NCBI GenBank assembly: GCA_946628545.1
Contig: CAMOWU010000012.1
Span: forward strand, 1 to 50,067
Source: an uncultured Bacteroides sp.
GTDB lineage: Bacteria; Bacteroidota; Bacteroidia; Bacteroidales; Bacteroidaceae
Direction: 5' to 3'
DNA: 50,067 bases
Position numbers and translations under genes: made by a program. Each line of letters begins with the position of its first letter. Position 1 is the first letter of the stretch. The notes beneath the pieces were generated by a model. That model saw only the letters and a list, made by a program, of their open reading frames with translations, ran no database searches and was not told the DNA's origin. Of the stretch, positions 24,161-32,718 are shown piece by piece.

Positions 24161-24592
24161 TCAGAATTTCCGGAGTTGGATCTTGTATTGCTTGTTCTCA
24201 AGTTCTAAGTCATCGCTGGTCAGGCGGTTGACGTGCATGTGTCCGTCGGCGATACCGAATTTTGCATCGACTTCGGATATGGCCACGAGGCTGTCGAAGG
24301 GCGACTGATAGACGGGGCCGATGATGAGGGAATCACCTGTGTGCTTGAATCGTGCCAGATAGTACATGGTGTCGTTGACTTGGCGCAGTTCCATCAGGTC
24401 GAGTTTGAAGTAGTAGAAGATCCTGCTGTTTTTGTCGGCCATTACGGTTCCGTCCTCCGTGCGTTGCAGGCTTGTCAGTTGCCATGCTCCGTCAAGGTCT
24501 CCGTTCTTGTCGAGTTTGTCGCACGAAGCCAGAATGGCTGCGATCATGAACAAATAAAGGTGTAGGAGGGATTTGTGGTATGCTTTCCTCAT
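24161..24592 (-). CDS. Small lipocalin-like lipoprotein
   Basis: The 143-aa product has a lipoprotein signal with lipobox ILASC (lipidated Cys24). The mature part begins with an Asp/Lys-rich linker and DLDGAWQLTSL, the start of a lipocalin-like domain as seen in many Bacteroidetes lipoproteins, followed by alternating strands (FYYFKLDLMELRQVNDTMYY, HVNRLTSDDLELEN). Its role in the polysaccharide locus is unknown; the location between the Wzi-like and epimerase genes (24 and 57 nt gaps) suggests it assists surface assembly or modification. Confidence 0.65.
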   Translation of the reverse strand: MRKAYHKSLLHLYLFMIAAILASCDKLDKNGDLDGAWQLTSLQRTEDGTVMADKNSRIFYYFKLDLMELRQVNDTMYYLARFKHTGDSLIIGPVYQSPFDSLVAISEVDAKFGIADGHMHVNRLTSDDLELENKQYKIQLRKF

Positions 24593-24616
24593 TCTTCTAC
24601 GTTTTTAGTTGAATCT

Positions 24617-26155
24617 TCACATATTGCAGTTGCAGTTCTCAGTCTCTTTTTTCTTGAAGAAGATGCCTCTTTTGGCTATGGTGATGGTAGCGCCCGTACT
24701 CTTGCCTAAAAGGCTGCCTCTGTTGGCACCGAATGCCACTTTTGCGCTCCATCCATTGTGTCTTCGTGGGCTGTATTCCAATTCCGCATAGAAGAGGTCG
24801 GCCTGTCGGGTGTCGATGAGCGGCAGTAGATAGGTGCCCCAAGACTTCACATGGGAGTACATGAGTCTGTAGCTCAACTCGTCGGTAGGCGATCCTGCCA
24901 ATGCGATGTGATGCCCTTTCACTCGGTTGTGCTCGAAGCGTATCTCTTTGCTGCTGTTATAGATTGGGGATATGATCAAAGGGTTGCCCATCGACTGTCC
25001 CCAGTGTTGCCAGCCCGTGTACATGGCGTGGTTGAAATAGTCGTCGCGTCCGCTGATTTGGTCGGGGATGTTGGAGGTGTGGTCATGATAGAGTGGACCG
25101 GTTTGGTCTTTTGTGTTGAGATATTCCACCACAATGTTCGACACCAAAGGATTGTCGGGTAATTCTGCCTCCAGACCTAACAACATGTCTTTCCAGCCAT
25201 ATTGGAAGAACATTTGTGAATGGTCGTCGAAGACGTGGTCCAGATAGGTCCTAACCTTCCAGCCATTGCCTTTGTAGTCGAGCGAGAACACCCAGGAGCC
25301 AATGTGGTTGCCCTCCACGTTCTTGTAGTCGCCGTCGCGTGCGTCGCTTCCGCCTGGGATAAAGGCATTCCAGAATCCCTTTATTCCCGAGTCGCCCTTC
25401 ACGTAGTTGCCAGAGAAATCGCTGATGTCGTCAAGGCGTTTGCCCACATTCCACATCTTTCCGCCGAATTGCGTTGCCATCTCCAGACCACCCGTGAAAG
25501 ACAGGGGAGCCAGTTCCTCGTTGCCTATCCGCAGGTAGCCTGCCTTGCTGTGGTAGAGTACGTTAGCGGTGTATTTCTGAGTGGAGGTGGAGTTGATGAA
25601 GTGTTTCTGCCACGAGTTGTCGGTAAAGAGACCATAAGCCAGATGTCCTTTCACTGCGAGCCAACCTCCGGTGCGGGGGATGGTCCAATAGTCGGGCAGT
25701 TCCAAGCGTACTTGTGGCACTGGACGGGCATTGATGCCTATGGTCTGGCCTCCTGTGGAGAGTTGTTCGTTTTTCAGTTCCATGCCTCTTTCCTTGCTTC
25801 CAATGGAGAGCCGTACCTTTTTATACTCAATGTCGGCATAGAGTTGCTGTACCACAAAAGAACTCGTGTGGCTGACTGGTATGGCGATGTCGGCACCATA
25901 GCCTATTCGCCACAGATAGTCAGCGTCTGACTCTGTGGAACGGAAAGCCCCGACCCGCAAATAGCCTGAATTCTCTTTCACTGACGACAGTCCGTATTTG
26001 TTGCTGCTGAGCCAGAAGGGTGAAAAGTCGCCCTTGCTCAATGTGGCTGACAACTCCGCTGAATATTCCAAATCGTTGAAGGGATATACACCTTGAGCAC
26101 TGGCCTGGTTCAAGGTCAGTGCTGTAAAGAATATAGCAGTGAATATACGTCTCAT
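24617..26155 (-). CDS. Capsule assembly Wzi-family outer-membrane protein
   Basis: The 512-aa product has a cleavable signal peptide (about 1-20, ending ASAQG) and the composition of an outer-membrane beta-barrel: aromatic-rich alternating strands throughout (for example ADYLWRIGYGADIAI, VRLSIGSKERGMELKNEQ, GYLRIGNEELAPLSF) and a late region with WSAKVAFGANRGSLLG. Motifs match the Bacteroidetes branch of the Wzi capsule-assembly family; in E. coli Wzi is a lectin-like barrel that holds capsule at the surface. It heads the minus-strand group with the lipoprotein and C5-epimerase genes. Confidence 0.82.
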   Translation of the reverse strand: MRRIFTAIFFTALTLNQASAQGVYPFNDLEYSAELSATLSKGDFSPFWLSSNKYGLSSVKENSGYLRVGAFRSTESDADYLWRIGYGADIAIPVSHTSSFVVQQLYADIEYKKVRLSIGSKERGMELKNEQLSTGGQTIGINARPVPQVRLELPDYWTIPRTGGWLAVKGHLAYGLFTDNSWQKHFINSTSTQKYTANVLYHSKAGYLRIGNEELAPLSFTGGLEMATQFGGKMWNVGKRLDDISDFSGNYVKGDSGIKGFWNAFIPGGSDARDGDYKNVEGNHIGSWVFSLDYKGNGWKVRTYLDHVFDDHSQMFFQYGWKDMLLGLEAELPDNPLVSNIVVEYLNTKDQTGPLYHDHTSNIPDQISGRDDYFNHAMYTGWQHWGQSMGNPLIISPIYNSSKEIRFEHNRVKGHHIALAGSPTDELSYRLMYSHVKSWGTYLLPLIDTRQADLFYAELEYSPRRHNGWSAKVAFGANRGSLLGKSTGATITIAKRGIFFKKKETENCNCNM

Positions 26156-26181
26156 CGATGTGTTGATGTGAATGGAACAAA

Positions 26182-26207
26182 GAGGGACTACCGTGGGGCA
26201 GCCCCTC
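26182..26207 (-). terminator. Possible terminator of rny
   Basis: On the minus strand GAGGGGCT and AGTCCCTC form an 8-bp stem (one G-U) with a 10-nt loop followed by TTTGTTCC. It lies 35 nt after the rny stop codon, before the Wzi-like gene. The T-run is weak. Confidence 0.5.
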
Positions 26208-26241
26208 TCCTTATAGGTCGTTGGACAAGATGTTGATGACG

Positions 26242-27807
26242 CTACTTGGCAAAGCTGATGGCTCTGGTTTCCCTGATGACGGTGATCTTCACCTGTCCGG
26301 GATAGGTCATCTCGTCCTGAATCTTCTTGGCTATCTCGGCGCTCAGACTCTCGGTCTGCTTGTCGTCGATCTTGTCGGCACCAACAATCACGCGCAGTTC
26401 CCTACCTGCCTGGATGGCATAGGTCTTGGTGACACCGGGATAACTCATGGCCAGTTGCTCAAGGTCGTTGAGACGCTTGATGTAGGCCTCCACAATCTCA
26501 CGGCGGGCACCAGGACGTGCGCCTGAGATAGCGTCGCAGACTTGTACGATGGGAGCCAGAAGCGTGTTCATCTCCATTTCGTCATGGTGTGCGCCTATGG
26601 CGTTGCAGATATCTGGTTTCTCCTTGTATTTCTCTGCGATTTTCGCACCGTAGAGTGCGTGTGGCATTTCGGGTTCTTCATCAGGCACCTTGCCGATGTC
26701 GTGTAGCAGACCGGCGCGACGGGCTTTCTTGGGGTTCAGTCCCAGTTCAGAAGCCATGATGGCGCAGAGGTTGGCTGTCTCGCGGGCATGCTGCAGCAGG
26801 TTCTGGCCGTAGGAGGAGCGGTATTTCATCTTACCGATGATGCGGATGAGTTCTGGATGCAGACCGTGGATGCCAAGGTCGATGGCGGTGCGCTTGCCTG
26901 TCTCGATCACTTCTTCTTCCACCTGCTTTTTCACCTTGGCCACCACTTCCTCGATGCGTGCGGGGTGGATGCGTCCGTCAGCCACCAATTGGTGGAGGGC
27001 CAGACGGCAGATCTCGCGGCGGACGGGGTCGAAAGCGGAGATGACGATGGCCTCAGGGGTGTCATCAACCACGATTTCCACACCGGCTGCAGCTTCCAGC
27101 GCACGGATGTTGCGGCCCTCTCGGCCAATCACGCGTCCCTTGATTTCATCGGAGTCGATGTGGAACACGGTCACAGAGTTCTCTATGGCGGTTTCTGTAG
27201 CCACCCTTTGGATGCTCTGGATCACGATGCGCTTGGCTTCTTTATTGGCTGTGAGTTTGGCGTCGTCGATGATTTCGTTGATATACTGTTGTGCCTGGGT
27301 CTTGGCTTCGTCTTTCATGCTGTCCATCAGGCGGTTCTTGGCGTCTTCGGCAGAAAGGCCACTGATGGTTTCAAGCTTCTCCCGCTCCTGCTTCTGAAGG
27401 TTGTCGAGTTCTGTCTGTTTTTTGGTGATGACATTCTGCTGGGCGACAAGTTTCTCCTGCATAGCCTCGTTTTCGGCCTTCTTGCGCTGAAGGTCCTCGT
27501 GGCGCTGGTTGAGGGATATCTCTCGCTGCTTCAGCTTGTTCTCAGCCTGCTGCAGTTTCTGGTTGCGCATCGACACCTCTTTCTCGAGTTCGGCTTTCTT
27601 GTTGATGAATTTTTCTTTCACCTCTAAGAGTTTGTCTTTCTTCATGTTCTCAGCCTCGTCCTTGGCTTTATCCATGAACTGGCGGGCTTTTTCTTCTGCA
27701 TCTTTGATGGATTGGTTGTATTTCTGTTTCACTACGTAGCGAAACAATGCGTAACCGATGGCCGCGCCGATGACCAATCCTACGATTATTCCAATAGTTA
27801 ATTCCAT
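26242..27807 (-). CDS. rny: Ribonuclease Y
   Basis: The 521-aa product is RNase Y, a membrane-anchored endoribonuclease that initiates mRNA decay. It has an N-terminal membrane helix (about 5-24), a long coiled coil (about 30-150), a KH RNA-binding domain with [13 protein letters not shown] (226-238), and an HD domain with [11 protein letters not shown] (His369, Asp370), then AHHDE. Length and order are as usual for the family. It follows zapA on the same strand after a 150-nt spacer containing two hairpins. Confidence 0.95.
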   Translation of the reverse strand: MELTIGIIVGLVIGAAIGYALFRYVVKQKYNQSIKDAEEKARQFMDKAKDEAENMKKDKLLEVKEKFINKKAELEKEVSMRNQKLQQAENKLKQREISLNQRHEDLQRKKAENEAMQEKLVAQQNVITKKQTELDNLQKQEREKLETISGLSAEDAKNRLMDSMKDEAKTQAQQYINEIIDDAKLTANKEAKRIVIQSIQRVATETAIENSVTVFHIDSDEIKGRVIGREGRNIRALEAAAGVEIVVDDTPEAIVISAFDPVRREICRLALHQLVADGRIHPARIEEVVAKVKKQVEEEVIETGKRTAIDLGIHGLHPELIRIIGKMKYRSSYGQNLLQHARETANLCAIMASELGLNPKKARRAGLLHDIGKVPDEEPEMPHALYGAKIAEKYKEKPDICNAIGAHHDEMEMNTLLAPIVQVCDAISGARPGARREIVEAYIKRLNDLEQLAMSYPGVTKTYAIQAGRELRVIVGADKIDDKQTESLSAEIAKKIQDEMTYPGQVKITVIRETRAISFAK

Positions 27808-27836
27808 AATGTTTTATTAGTGTGTTATTATTAAAA

Positions 27837-27932
27837 TCAGCGCACAAGCCATCCCCAACCCCTTTGAGGGCATCGGATGTCGTTGTGCGCTGAATAAGTT
27901 GTCGGGTGAGGCCATGATCCTCATGGGCGACA
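27837..27932 (-). ncRNA. Two-hairpin structured spacer between zapA and rny
   Basis: Read on the minus strand, the first hairpin (27932-27900) has TGTCG/CGACA and inner TGAGG/CCTCA. The second (27893-27837) has a perfect 11-bp stem (27883-27893 with 27837-27847) with further inner pairs CATCC/GGATG. TTTTATT just after zapA (rc of 27948-27954) could also pair with AATAAAA near rny (rc of 27812-27818), closing the whole spacer. The U-rich sequence after the second hairpin is interrupted, so a terminator is possible but not clear. In gammaproteobacteria the 6S RNA gene sits beside zapA; the structure here is not a single 6S-like rod, so that identity is only a hypothesis. Confidence 0.4.
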
Positions 27933-27957
27933 TTTCTCGGTCAAGGAAATAAAATAC

Positions 27958-28263
27958 TTATTTTTTCTTCTTGCCGTCAATCAGTCCGTCGATCTCCTTC
28001 TGGAGGTCGTTCAAGGTGTCGAATATGGGACTGTTGTCCACGTTCATGCCCATTTTGATCTTATCTACTGCTGTCAACAGCATGGCCATTGCGTAGTAGG
28101 TGACGTTAGGCAGACCTGGATAAGTGGAGCGTAGAAACCTCAGACGCGACTGTATCTCCGTAGCGGCCTTGCGGTACACTTCCTCCTCGGTAGCGTCCGC
28201 AACAGTCATAGGCAACTGCACGCCTTCCACTGTTATCGTGATGTTCTGTCTTCCTTTCTCCAT
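27958..28263 (-). CDS. zapA: Cell division protein ZapA
   Basis: The product (101 aa from ATG 28263) matches the ZapA family: an N-terminal beta-hairpin (QNITITVEGVQLPMTV), EEEVYRKAATEIQSRLRFL, then the dimer/tetramer helix with TYYAMAMLLTAVDKIKMGM, and a C-terminal basic tail. ZapA cross-links FtsZ filaments at the division ring. The start at 28263 avoids 13 upstream codons that do not look like ZapA. Directly upstream is a coiled-coil gene that may encode its partner. Confidence 0.85.
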   Translation of the reverse strand: MEKGRQNITITVEGVQLPMTVADATEEEVYRKAATEIQSRLRFLRSTYPGLPNVTYYAMAMLLTAVDKIKMGMNVDNSPIFDTLNDLQKEIDGLIDGKKKK

Positions 28264-28334
28264 GTATATGGCTTCTCTCTGTGTTTCATGTGGATGCGCC
28301 ACACCTTATTATTTCGGTGGACGGTCTGACGATG

Positions 28335-28652
28335 TCACTTGCTGGCAGCGTGGTCTTCGTCAGCCACAAGAAGCGAGATGCACTTATTCACTTCGCGCAC
28401 GAGTTTGGTGATGCGTTGACGAGCTTCTTTCACATCGTCTTGGCTATACTCCATCATCCGTGCTGTTTTCAAACTGGTGTAGTTCGTCTGACTCTGCTTC
28501 AATTCCTCTTTCAAGAGTTCAATCTCAATGTCTTTCAGCTCCAAGTCCTCTCTGAGCGACTCAAGCTGTTTGGATTGTTCCTTGTATTCTTGGAGGAGAA
28601 GCAGAACTCTGCCTTCGAAAGTCTTTAGCTGTTTTCTTTCTTCTTCAGTCAT
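28335..28652 (-). CDS. Coiled-coil protein, possible ZapB-like partner of ZapA
   Basis: The 105-aa product is almost entirely predicted coiled coil (about 5-60, EERKQLKTFEGRVLLLLQEY and SLREDLELKDIEIELLKEEL), with a second helix DVKEARQRITKLVREVNKCI. No enzymatic domain is visible. Its size, composition and position 71 nt before zapA suggest a ZapB-like division protein, as commonly annotated next to zapA in Bacteroidetes. This is inferred from context and coiled-coil content, which are weak evidence by themselves. Confidence 0.6.
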   Translation of the reverse strand: MTEEERKQLKTFEGRVLLLLQEYKEQSKQLESLREDLELKDIEIELLKEELKQSQTNYTSLKTARMMEYSQDDVKEARQRITKLVREVNKCISLLVADEDHAASK

Positions 28653-28677
28653 AGATGAAACTTCACCAATTATTGTG

Positions 28678-28685
28678 CAAAAATA
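28678..28685 (-). promoter_or_regulatory. -7 box for the coiled-coil-zapA-rny unit
   Basis: Read on the minus strand, TATTTTTG followed by C is a full TAnnTTTG match, 26 nt before the start codon at 28652. TTGG (rc of 28705-28708) lies 19 nt upstream as a -33 candidate. Confidence 0.65.
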
Positions 28686-28735
28686 TTCAATACATTCGTA
28701 TTTTCCAACTTTTTGCTACAAAAATGCTCTTTCTC

Positions 28736-29389
28736 CTATTTGTTTTTCATTTTGCTCTCGGCTTTATCCACTTCTTCCTGTGAAGGACGTGGCTCTTTCT
28801 TGGCCAAAAGCATCACGTTGAACACAAAGTCGGTGATCCATTGCTCGCTGAAACCCAGGCGCTGCTGATAGCCACGAACAGAATAGACTGCCTTGCGGGT
28901 GGCCTCGTCGGCCCATACGTCCTTGGTGAAGATGTCGTGGACAGATTTTGCAGTCACTTGCTTGAGGGCATTCTTCAAGAACGATGGAATGCGGAATTTC
29001 CATTTCAGCAAGTTGCCCATGAGCATGATGACATCTTGCGTGAATCCCTGGAACAGAAACATGTAGTTGCGGACGTCGTTCTGGGTCTTGCAACCCTTCT
29101 TGATGCTTTGCTCTATCTCGTCAAAGAAAGAGTCGTTCAGGCCATAGATGTCTTGCAGCATCTTGGCGCATACCTTTTTCTCGCCCACACCGAGCTTGTT
29201 GTTCACGGTCTGCACATGGAGTGTGCGTTTGAATGTGGCCAGGTCGGGGAAGGCACCGAGGTTGGTGATGCCGAGTCTGGCGGCAAGGCTGCTCTGGAAA
29301 TAAACCCTGATGAGCGACATGAAGTCCTCCAGACCACCAGTCTTGTCTTCCTTTTTCTTGCGTCGGAATAGTTTATCTAAAAATCCCAT
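28736..29389 (-). CDS. Conserved hypothetical cytoplasmic protein
   Basis: I cannot assign a function. From ATG 29389 the product is 217 aa, beginning MGFLDKLFRRKKKED, a short amphipathic and basic start that could touch the membrane. Predicted helices follow (GLEDFMSLIRVYFQSSLAAR, SFFDEIEQSIKKGCKTQ, YMFLFQGFTQDVIMLMGNLL), and it ends in a Lys/Glu-rich tail. The longer frame starts at 29596, but codons before 29389 overlap the promoter box at 29510-29517; ATG 29479 is another possible start. It lies between the zapA group and the BY-kinase, divergent from the latter. Confidence 0.55.
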   Translation of the reverse strand: MGFLDKLFRRKKKEDKTGGLEDFMSLIRVYFQSSLAARLGITNLGAFPDLATFKRTLHVQTVNNKLGVGEKKVCAKMLQDIYGLNDSFFDEIEQSIKKGCKTQNDVRNYMFLFQGFTQDVIMLMGNLLKWKFRIPSFLKNALKQVTAKSVHDIFTKDVWADEATRKAVYSVRGYQQRLGFSEQWITDFVFNVMLLAKKEPRPSQEEVDKAESKMKNK

Positions 29390-29509
29390 TGCTTTTTGAT
29401 CTAGGTTGTTATGATGTTGATGAATAAAAGAGGGGCTTGGCTGCCCATAAAAAGCGTTTCGGACATCGATGTCGGTCATCTTCTGTTCTTGCGCTTTGTA
29501 ATTAAAATG

Positions 29510-29517
29510 CAAAATTA
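29510..29517 (-). promoter_or_regulatory. -7 box for the hypothetical gene at 28736-29389
   Basis: Read on the minus strand, TAATTTTG followed by CA matches TAnnTTTG. Transcription from here would give a leader of about 114 nt to ATG 29389. This excludes the longest open frame (start 29596) as the real start. Confidence 0.6.
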
Positions 29518-29587
29518 GTCTTTTTTTATCATAATCGCTCTTCTTACAACCAAAAAACTTTCCTACAAACTCTTTTTGAATGAAAGA

Positions 29588-29619
29588 TTTGCTCATGTCG
29601 CAAAAATTGTGTTATTTTG
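29588..29619 (+). promoter_or_regulatory. Promoter of the BY-kinase operon
   Basis: TTTG at 29588-29591, a 20-nt spacer, and TTATTTTG at 29612-29619 (one mismatch to TAnnTTTG) have the spacing of a Bacteroidetes primary-sigma promoter. Transcription would start near 29626, about 43 nt before the start codon at 29669. Confidence 0.65.
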
Positions 29620-29668
29620 TACGCTGTTTTTAATCCGATTCAAAATTAGTTCATTTAAATCACATAAA

Positions 29669-32155
29669 ATGGAAAAAATCCGAGAGAACGAGAAGTCAGA
29701 GAATGGTTACGGCTACAGCTATGACAACAATGAGGAAGAGTCATTGTTCGACTTGAGAAAACTGTGGTTCACTTTCCTCCGCTACAAGTATTGGTTTCTG
29801 ATCTCAGTCTTAGTGTGCATGGCTTTGGCGTATATCTATTTGAGATATGCCACCCCAATCTACAATGTTCATGCTAAAGTCTTGATTAAGGATGTCGATA
29901 ACAGCAGGGGAGGCGGAGCCGCTGCGGCTCTTCAGGTTCAAGACCTTGGTTTCATGAACAACAGCTCTGGTTTCGACAATGAGATAGAGGTTCTTGGCAC
30001 GAAGACGCTCAATAAGAAAGTTGTGGAAGAACTCGAATTGTACACGAGTTATTACAGCAAGGGCAGTGTCAAGGAGCGCGAGATATATAAGGATTATTCC
30101 CCCGTTTGGGTAAGCATCAACCACGAGGACCTCGACTCACTCCATTCCACTGTGGCAATGGTGATTGAGCCACAAGGCACAGGGGCTGAGGTGGAGATCC
30201 GATTCCGCGACGCCGAACTGGTGAAGAAGATTGAGACTTTCCCAGCCAAGGTGAATACCGAGGTCGGTGAGTTCACTTTCATCAGAAACACTAATGCGCC
30301 GGCTGAGTTCGACAAAGACCTATATGTCTTTATCAGTCCTTTGGAGCGCACTGCACTCAGATATACAGGCTCCTTGTCCATTGAACCTACATCCAAGACA
30401 ACTACCATCGCCTATATCTCTCGTCAGGACAATATCCCTAAGCGATCGGTGGACTACCTCAGCAAGCTGATTGAGATTTACAACGAGGAAGCCAATGTGG
30501 ACAACAATTTGGAGGCTTCAAAGACAGCAGACTTCATTGAGGAGCGCTTGGGACTGATCACCAAGGAGCTGAACATGACCGAGTCTGAAATCGAACAGTA
30601 CAAGCGCAGTACGGGTATGGTGGACTATCAGAGCGATGCCAACATCAACGTGCAGCAGAACTTGCGCTACGAGCAGGAAATGGTGGATGTGGGCACCCAG
30701 ATTAGCCTCATCGACGCATTGATCGACCATGTCAATTCCGCTCGCAACTCACTCGAGGTGATTCCTGCCAATGTGGGTCTGAAGGACGCTGCGCTGATCG
30801 CTATGATCTCTAAATACAATGAGAGCGTGATTGAACGCAACAGGCTCTTGCGCTCCAGTTCCGAGACAGCCCCAAGTGTTGTGGCGGCCACAAGCCAAGC
30901 TAACGAATATTTGACTGGAGTAAGGGCCTCACTTGTCAGTGCAAAACGTCAGCTTCAGATTCAGCGCAACGATTTGCAGGCACAACTCAGCAAGTACAAC
31001 ACCAAGATATCTTCATCTCCAACTAAAGAGCGTGCTTTGAAAGATATCAGCCGTCAGCAAGAGGTGAAGGCAGGACTCTATCTCATGCTCTTGCAGAAGA
31101 GAGAGGAAAATGCGATTACCCTGGCTTCTACAGCACTCAAGGCTAAAGTCATCGACGAGCCATCTGTCAATCCTAATCCCATATCGCCACGTCGGTCGGT
31201 GATCATGCTCCTGGGCTTGCTCATTGGTTTCGCTTTGCCTATCATCTATATTTATCTGAAGAACCTCTTCAGCTTCCGTGTGGAAGACAAGGAAGATATC
31301 GCAAAACTCACCGACATTCCTCTGCTGGGCTCCATTCCTTTTGTCAAGGCTCTGGCAGGTGGAAACCGTACGGTGGTGGTGCAGGAAAACAAAAACAGCG
31401 TGATGGTGGAAGTCTATCGTGCGCTCCGTTCCAACCTGCCCTTTGTGCTGAAGCCTGGACAGAACGTCATTCTTTTCACCTCCAGTTCAGCAGGTGAGGG
31501 AAAGACTTCTATTGCTTCCAACCTCGGAGCAAGTATAGCCTTTATGGGAAAGAAAGTGCTGCTGATCGGTTTGGATATCCGCAAACCGCGTCTGGCATCG
31601 CTCTTCGACCTGCCTGATACGGAAAAAGGTATATCCAACTTCCTCGCACGCAATTCGGATGATTTCGAATACCTCGATTCTCTGATCATGAATTCAGGAG
31701 TCAGCGACAACCTCGACATCCTTCCTGCAGGTGCCGTGCCTCCCAACCCTTCTGAGTTGCTCGAGCGCGAAAACCTGCCCAATGCCATCAACTACCTGAA
31801 GAAGAAGTACGATTACGTGCTGCTCGATACAGCACCAGTCGGCATCGTTTCTGATACCTTGTCGATCGGACGAGTTGCAGACCTTACACTCTTCGTCATC
31901 CGAGCCAACTACACCTTGAAGGCTGATGTTGACTTCGCCAACTCGCTGGCAGTAGAAAACCGTCTGCCCAACCTCAACTTGATCTTCAATGCCTATAAGG
32001 TTTCATCCACCAGTGGATACGGATCTTATTCACGCTATGGAAGTTACTATGGTGGTCATAAAGGCTACGGTTATGGTTATGGCTATGGCTACGGCTACGG
32101 TTATGGCTACGGTTATGGAGATAAGAATAAAGGTGAGAAACTCGACGAGGTATAA
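29669..32155 (+). CDS. Exopolysaccharide tyrosine autokinase (BY-kinase, Wzc-like)
   Basis: The product (828 aa from ATG 29669) is a Wzz-type co-polymerase fused to a BY-kinase. TM1 lies near residues 40-60 (YWFLISVLVCMALAYIYL); the periplasmic domain is long and partly coiled-coil; TM2 (SVIMLLGLLIGFALPIIYIY) is followed by the kinase with Walker A SSAGEGKTS, an A'-like VLLIGLDIRKPR and Walker B YVLLDTAPVG. The A' motif reads GLDIR where the proteobacterial form has D-x-D-x-R, a variant seen in this phylum. The C-terminus has nine Gly-Tyr pairs, the expected autophosphorylation cluster. It should control polymer length and export with the phosphatase at 35303. ATG 29669 fits the promoter at 29588-29619. 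Confidence 0.9.
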   Translation: MEKIRENEKSENGYGYSYDNNEEESLFDLRKLWFTFLRYKYWFLISVLVCMALAYIYLRYATPIYNVHAKVLIKDVDNSRGGGAAAALQVQDLGFMNNSSGFDNEIEVLGTKTLNKKVVEELELYTSYYSKGSVKEREIYKDYSPVWVSINHEDLDSLHSTVAMVIEPQGTGAEVEIRFRDAELVKKIETFPAKVNTEVGEFTFIRNTNAPAEFDKDLYVFISPLERTALRYTGSLSIEPTSKTTTIAYISRQDNIPKRSVDYLSKLIEIYNEEANVDNNLEASKTADFIEERLGLITKELNMTESEIEQYKRSTGMVDYQSDANINVQQNLRYEQEMVDVGTQISLIDALIDHVNSARNSLEVIPANVGLKDAALIAMISKYNESVIERNRLLRSSSETAPSVVAATSQANEYLTGVRASLVSAKRQLQIQRNDLQAQLSKYNTKISSSPTKERALKDISRQQEVKAGLYLMLLQKREENAITLASTALKAKVIDEPSVNPNPISPRRSVIMLLGLLIGFALPIIYIYLKNLFSFRVEDKEDIAKLTDIPLLGSIPFVKALAGGNRTVVVQENKNSVMVEVYRALRSNLPFVLKPGQNVILFTSSSAGEGKTSIASNLGASIAFMGKKVLLIGLDIRKPRLASLFDLPDTEKGISNFLARNSDDFEYLDSLIMNSGVSDNLDILPAGAVPPNPSELLERENLPNAINYLKKKYDYVLLDTAPVGIVSDTLSIGRVADLTLFVIRANYTLKADVDFANSLAVENRLPNLNLIFNAYKVSSTSGYGSYSRYGSYYGGHKGYGYGYGYGYGYGYGYGYGDKNKGEKLDEV
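32063..32116 (+). repeat. Nine-unit hexanucleotide repeat encoding the (GY)9 tail
   Basis: Nine consecutive GGYTAY hexamers encode Gly-Tyr pairs at the C-terminus of the BY-kinase. Unit number changes by slippage would stay in frame and alter the number of phosphorylatable tyrosines. Codon variation (TAC/TAT, GGC/GGT) shows that the array is not freshly expanded. Confidence 0.85.
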
Positions 32156-32182
32156 CGACTGAATCCCTCAGAACACAAACCC

Positions 32183-32620
32183 ATGATTATAGCAGTAGAT
32201 TTCGACGGTACGATATGCGAGCACAAGTACCCTAAGATAGGTGAGGAGCGTCCCTTCGCTACGGAAATCCTCCGCCGCCTGATAGCCGAAAGATATAAGG
32301 TGGTGCTTTGGACCATGAGAACGGGCGACCTGCTTGAGGAAGCCATTAAATGGTGCGAGGAGCGAGGGGTCTATTTCTATGCCGTCAACAATGAGAATTC
32401 CGACATGTTTGATGAGGAGCGTGGACCAGGATTGTCGTGCAAACTCAATGCCGATGTATTCATCGACGACCGCAACATTGGCGGACTGCCCGATTGGCCC
32501 ACCATCTATAAAATCATCAAAGAGAAAAAGACCTTCGAACAAATCATCCGACGCAGGGTGAGAGAGGAATTCACTGAAGCCAAACCGCCACATCCTAAGT
32601 GGATGTTCTGGAAGCATTAA
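32183..32620 (+). CDS. HAD-superfamily hydrolase (BT0820-like)
   Basis: The 145-aa product is a small HAD phosphohydrolase: nucleophile motif DFDGT (Asp6, Asp8), motif II at WTMRTG (Thr44), a lysine near 87, and motif IV FIDDRNIGG (Asp95, Asp96). It has almost no cap domain, like the Bacteroides protein BT0820. HAD enzymes of this size hydrolyse sugar phosphates or similar small molecules; the substrate is unknown. It lies 27 nt after the BY-kinase and so is likely co-transcribed, perhaps linking sugar-phosphate metabolism to polysaccharide synthesis. Confidence 0.85.
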   Translation: MIIAVDFDGTICEHKYPKIGEERPFATEILRRLIAERYKVVLWTMRTGDLLEEAIKWCEERGVYFYAVNNENSDMFDEERGPGLSCKLNADVFIDDRNIGGLPDWPTIYKIIKEKKTFEQIIRRRVREEFTEAKPPHPKWMFWKH

Positions 32621-32637
32621 ACGTTCAGACAGAAGAG

Positions 32638-32680
32638 AAGGGGCAAACAGACATGTTTACTGTTTGCCTCTTCCGTAACT
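32638..32680 (+). terminator. Terminator after the HAD hydrolase gene
   Basis: AAGGGGCAAACAG (32638-32650) pairs with CTGTTTGCCTCTT (32660-32672) over 13 bp with one G-U and a 9-nt loop, followed by CCGTAACTTTTT. It separates the kinase-hydrolase unit from the next gene, or acts as an attenuator if transcription continues. Confidence 0.75.
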
Positions 32681-32718
32681 TTTTATATATGACTAACACT
32701 TTTGTGACTGATAAAAAT

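Noticed and set aside
12520..26155. UpxY-type NusG-like antiterminator for the capsule operon
   Set aside because: No open frame in the region resembles NusG or UpxY.
26788..27627. Open frame of 279 codons antisense to rny
   Set aside because: Shadow of the rny reading frame; its Phe/Leu/His composition results from the Lys/Glu-rich coiled coil on the coding strand.
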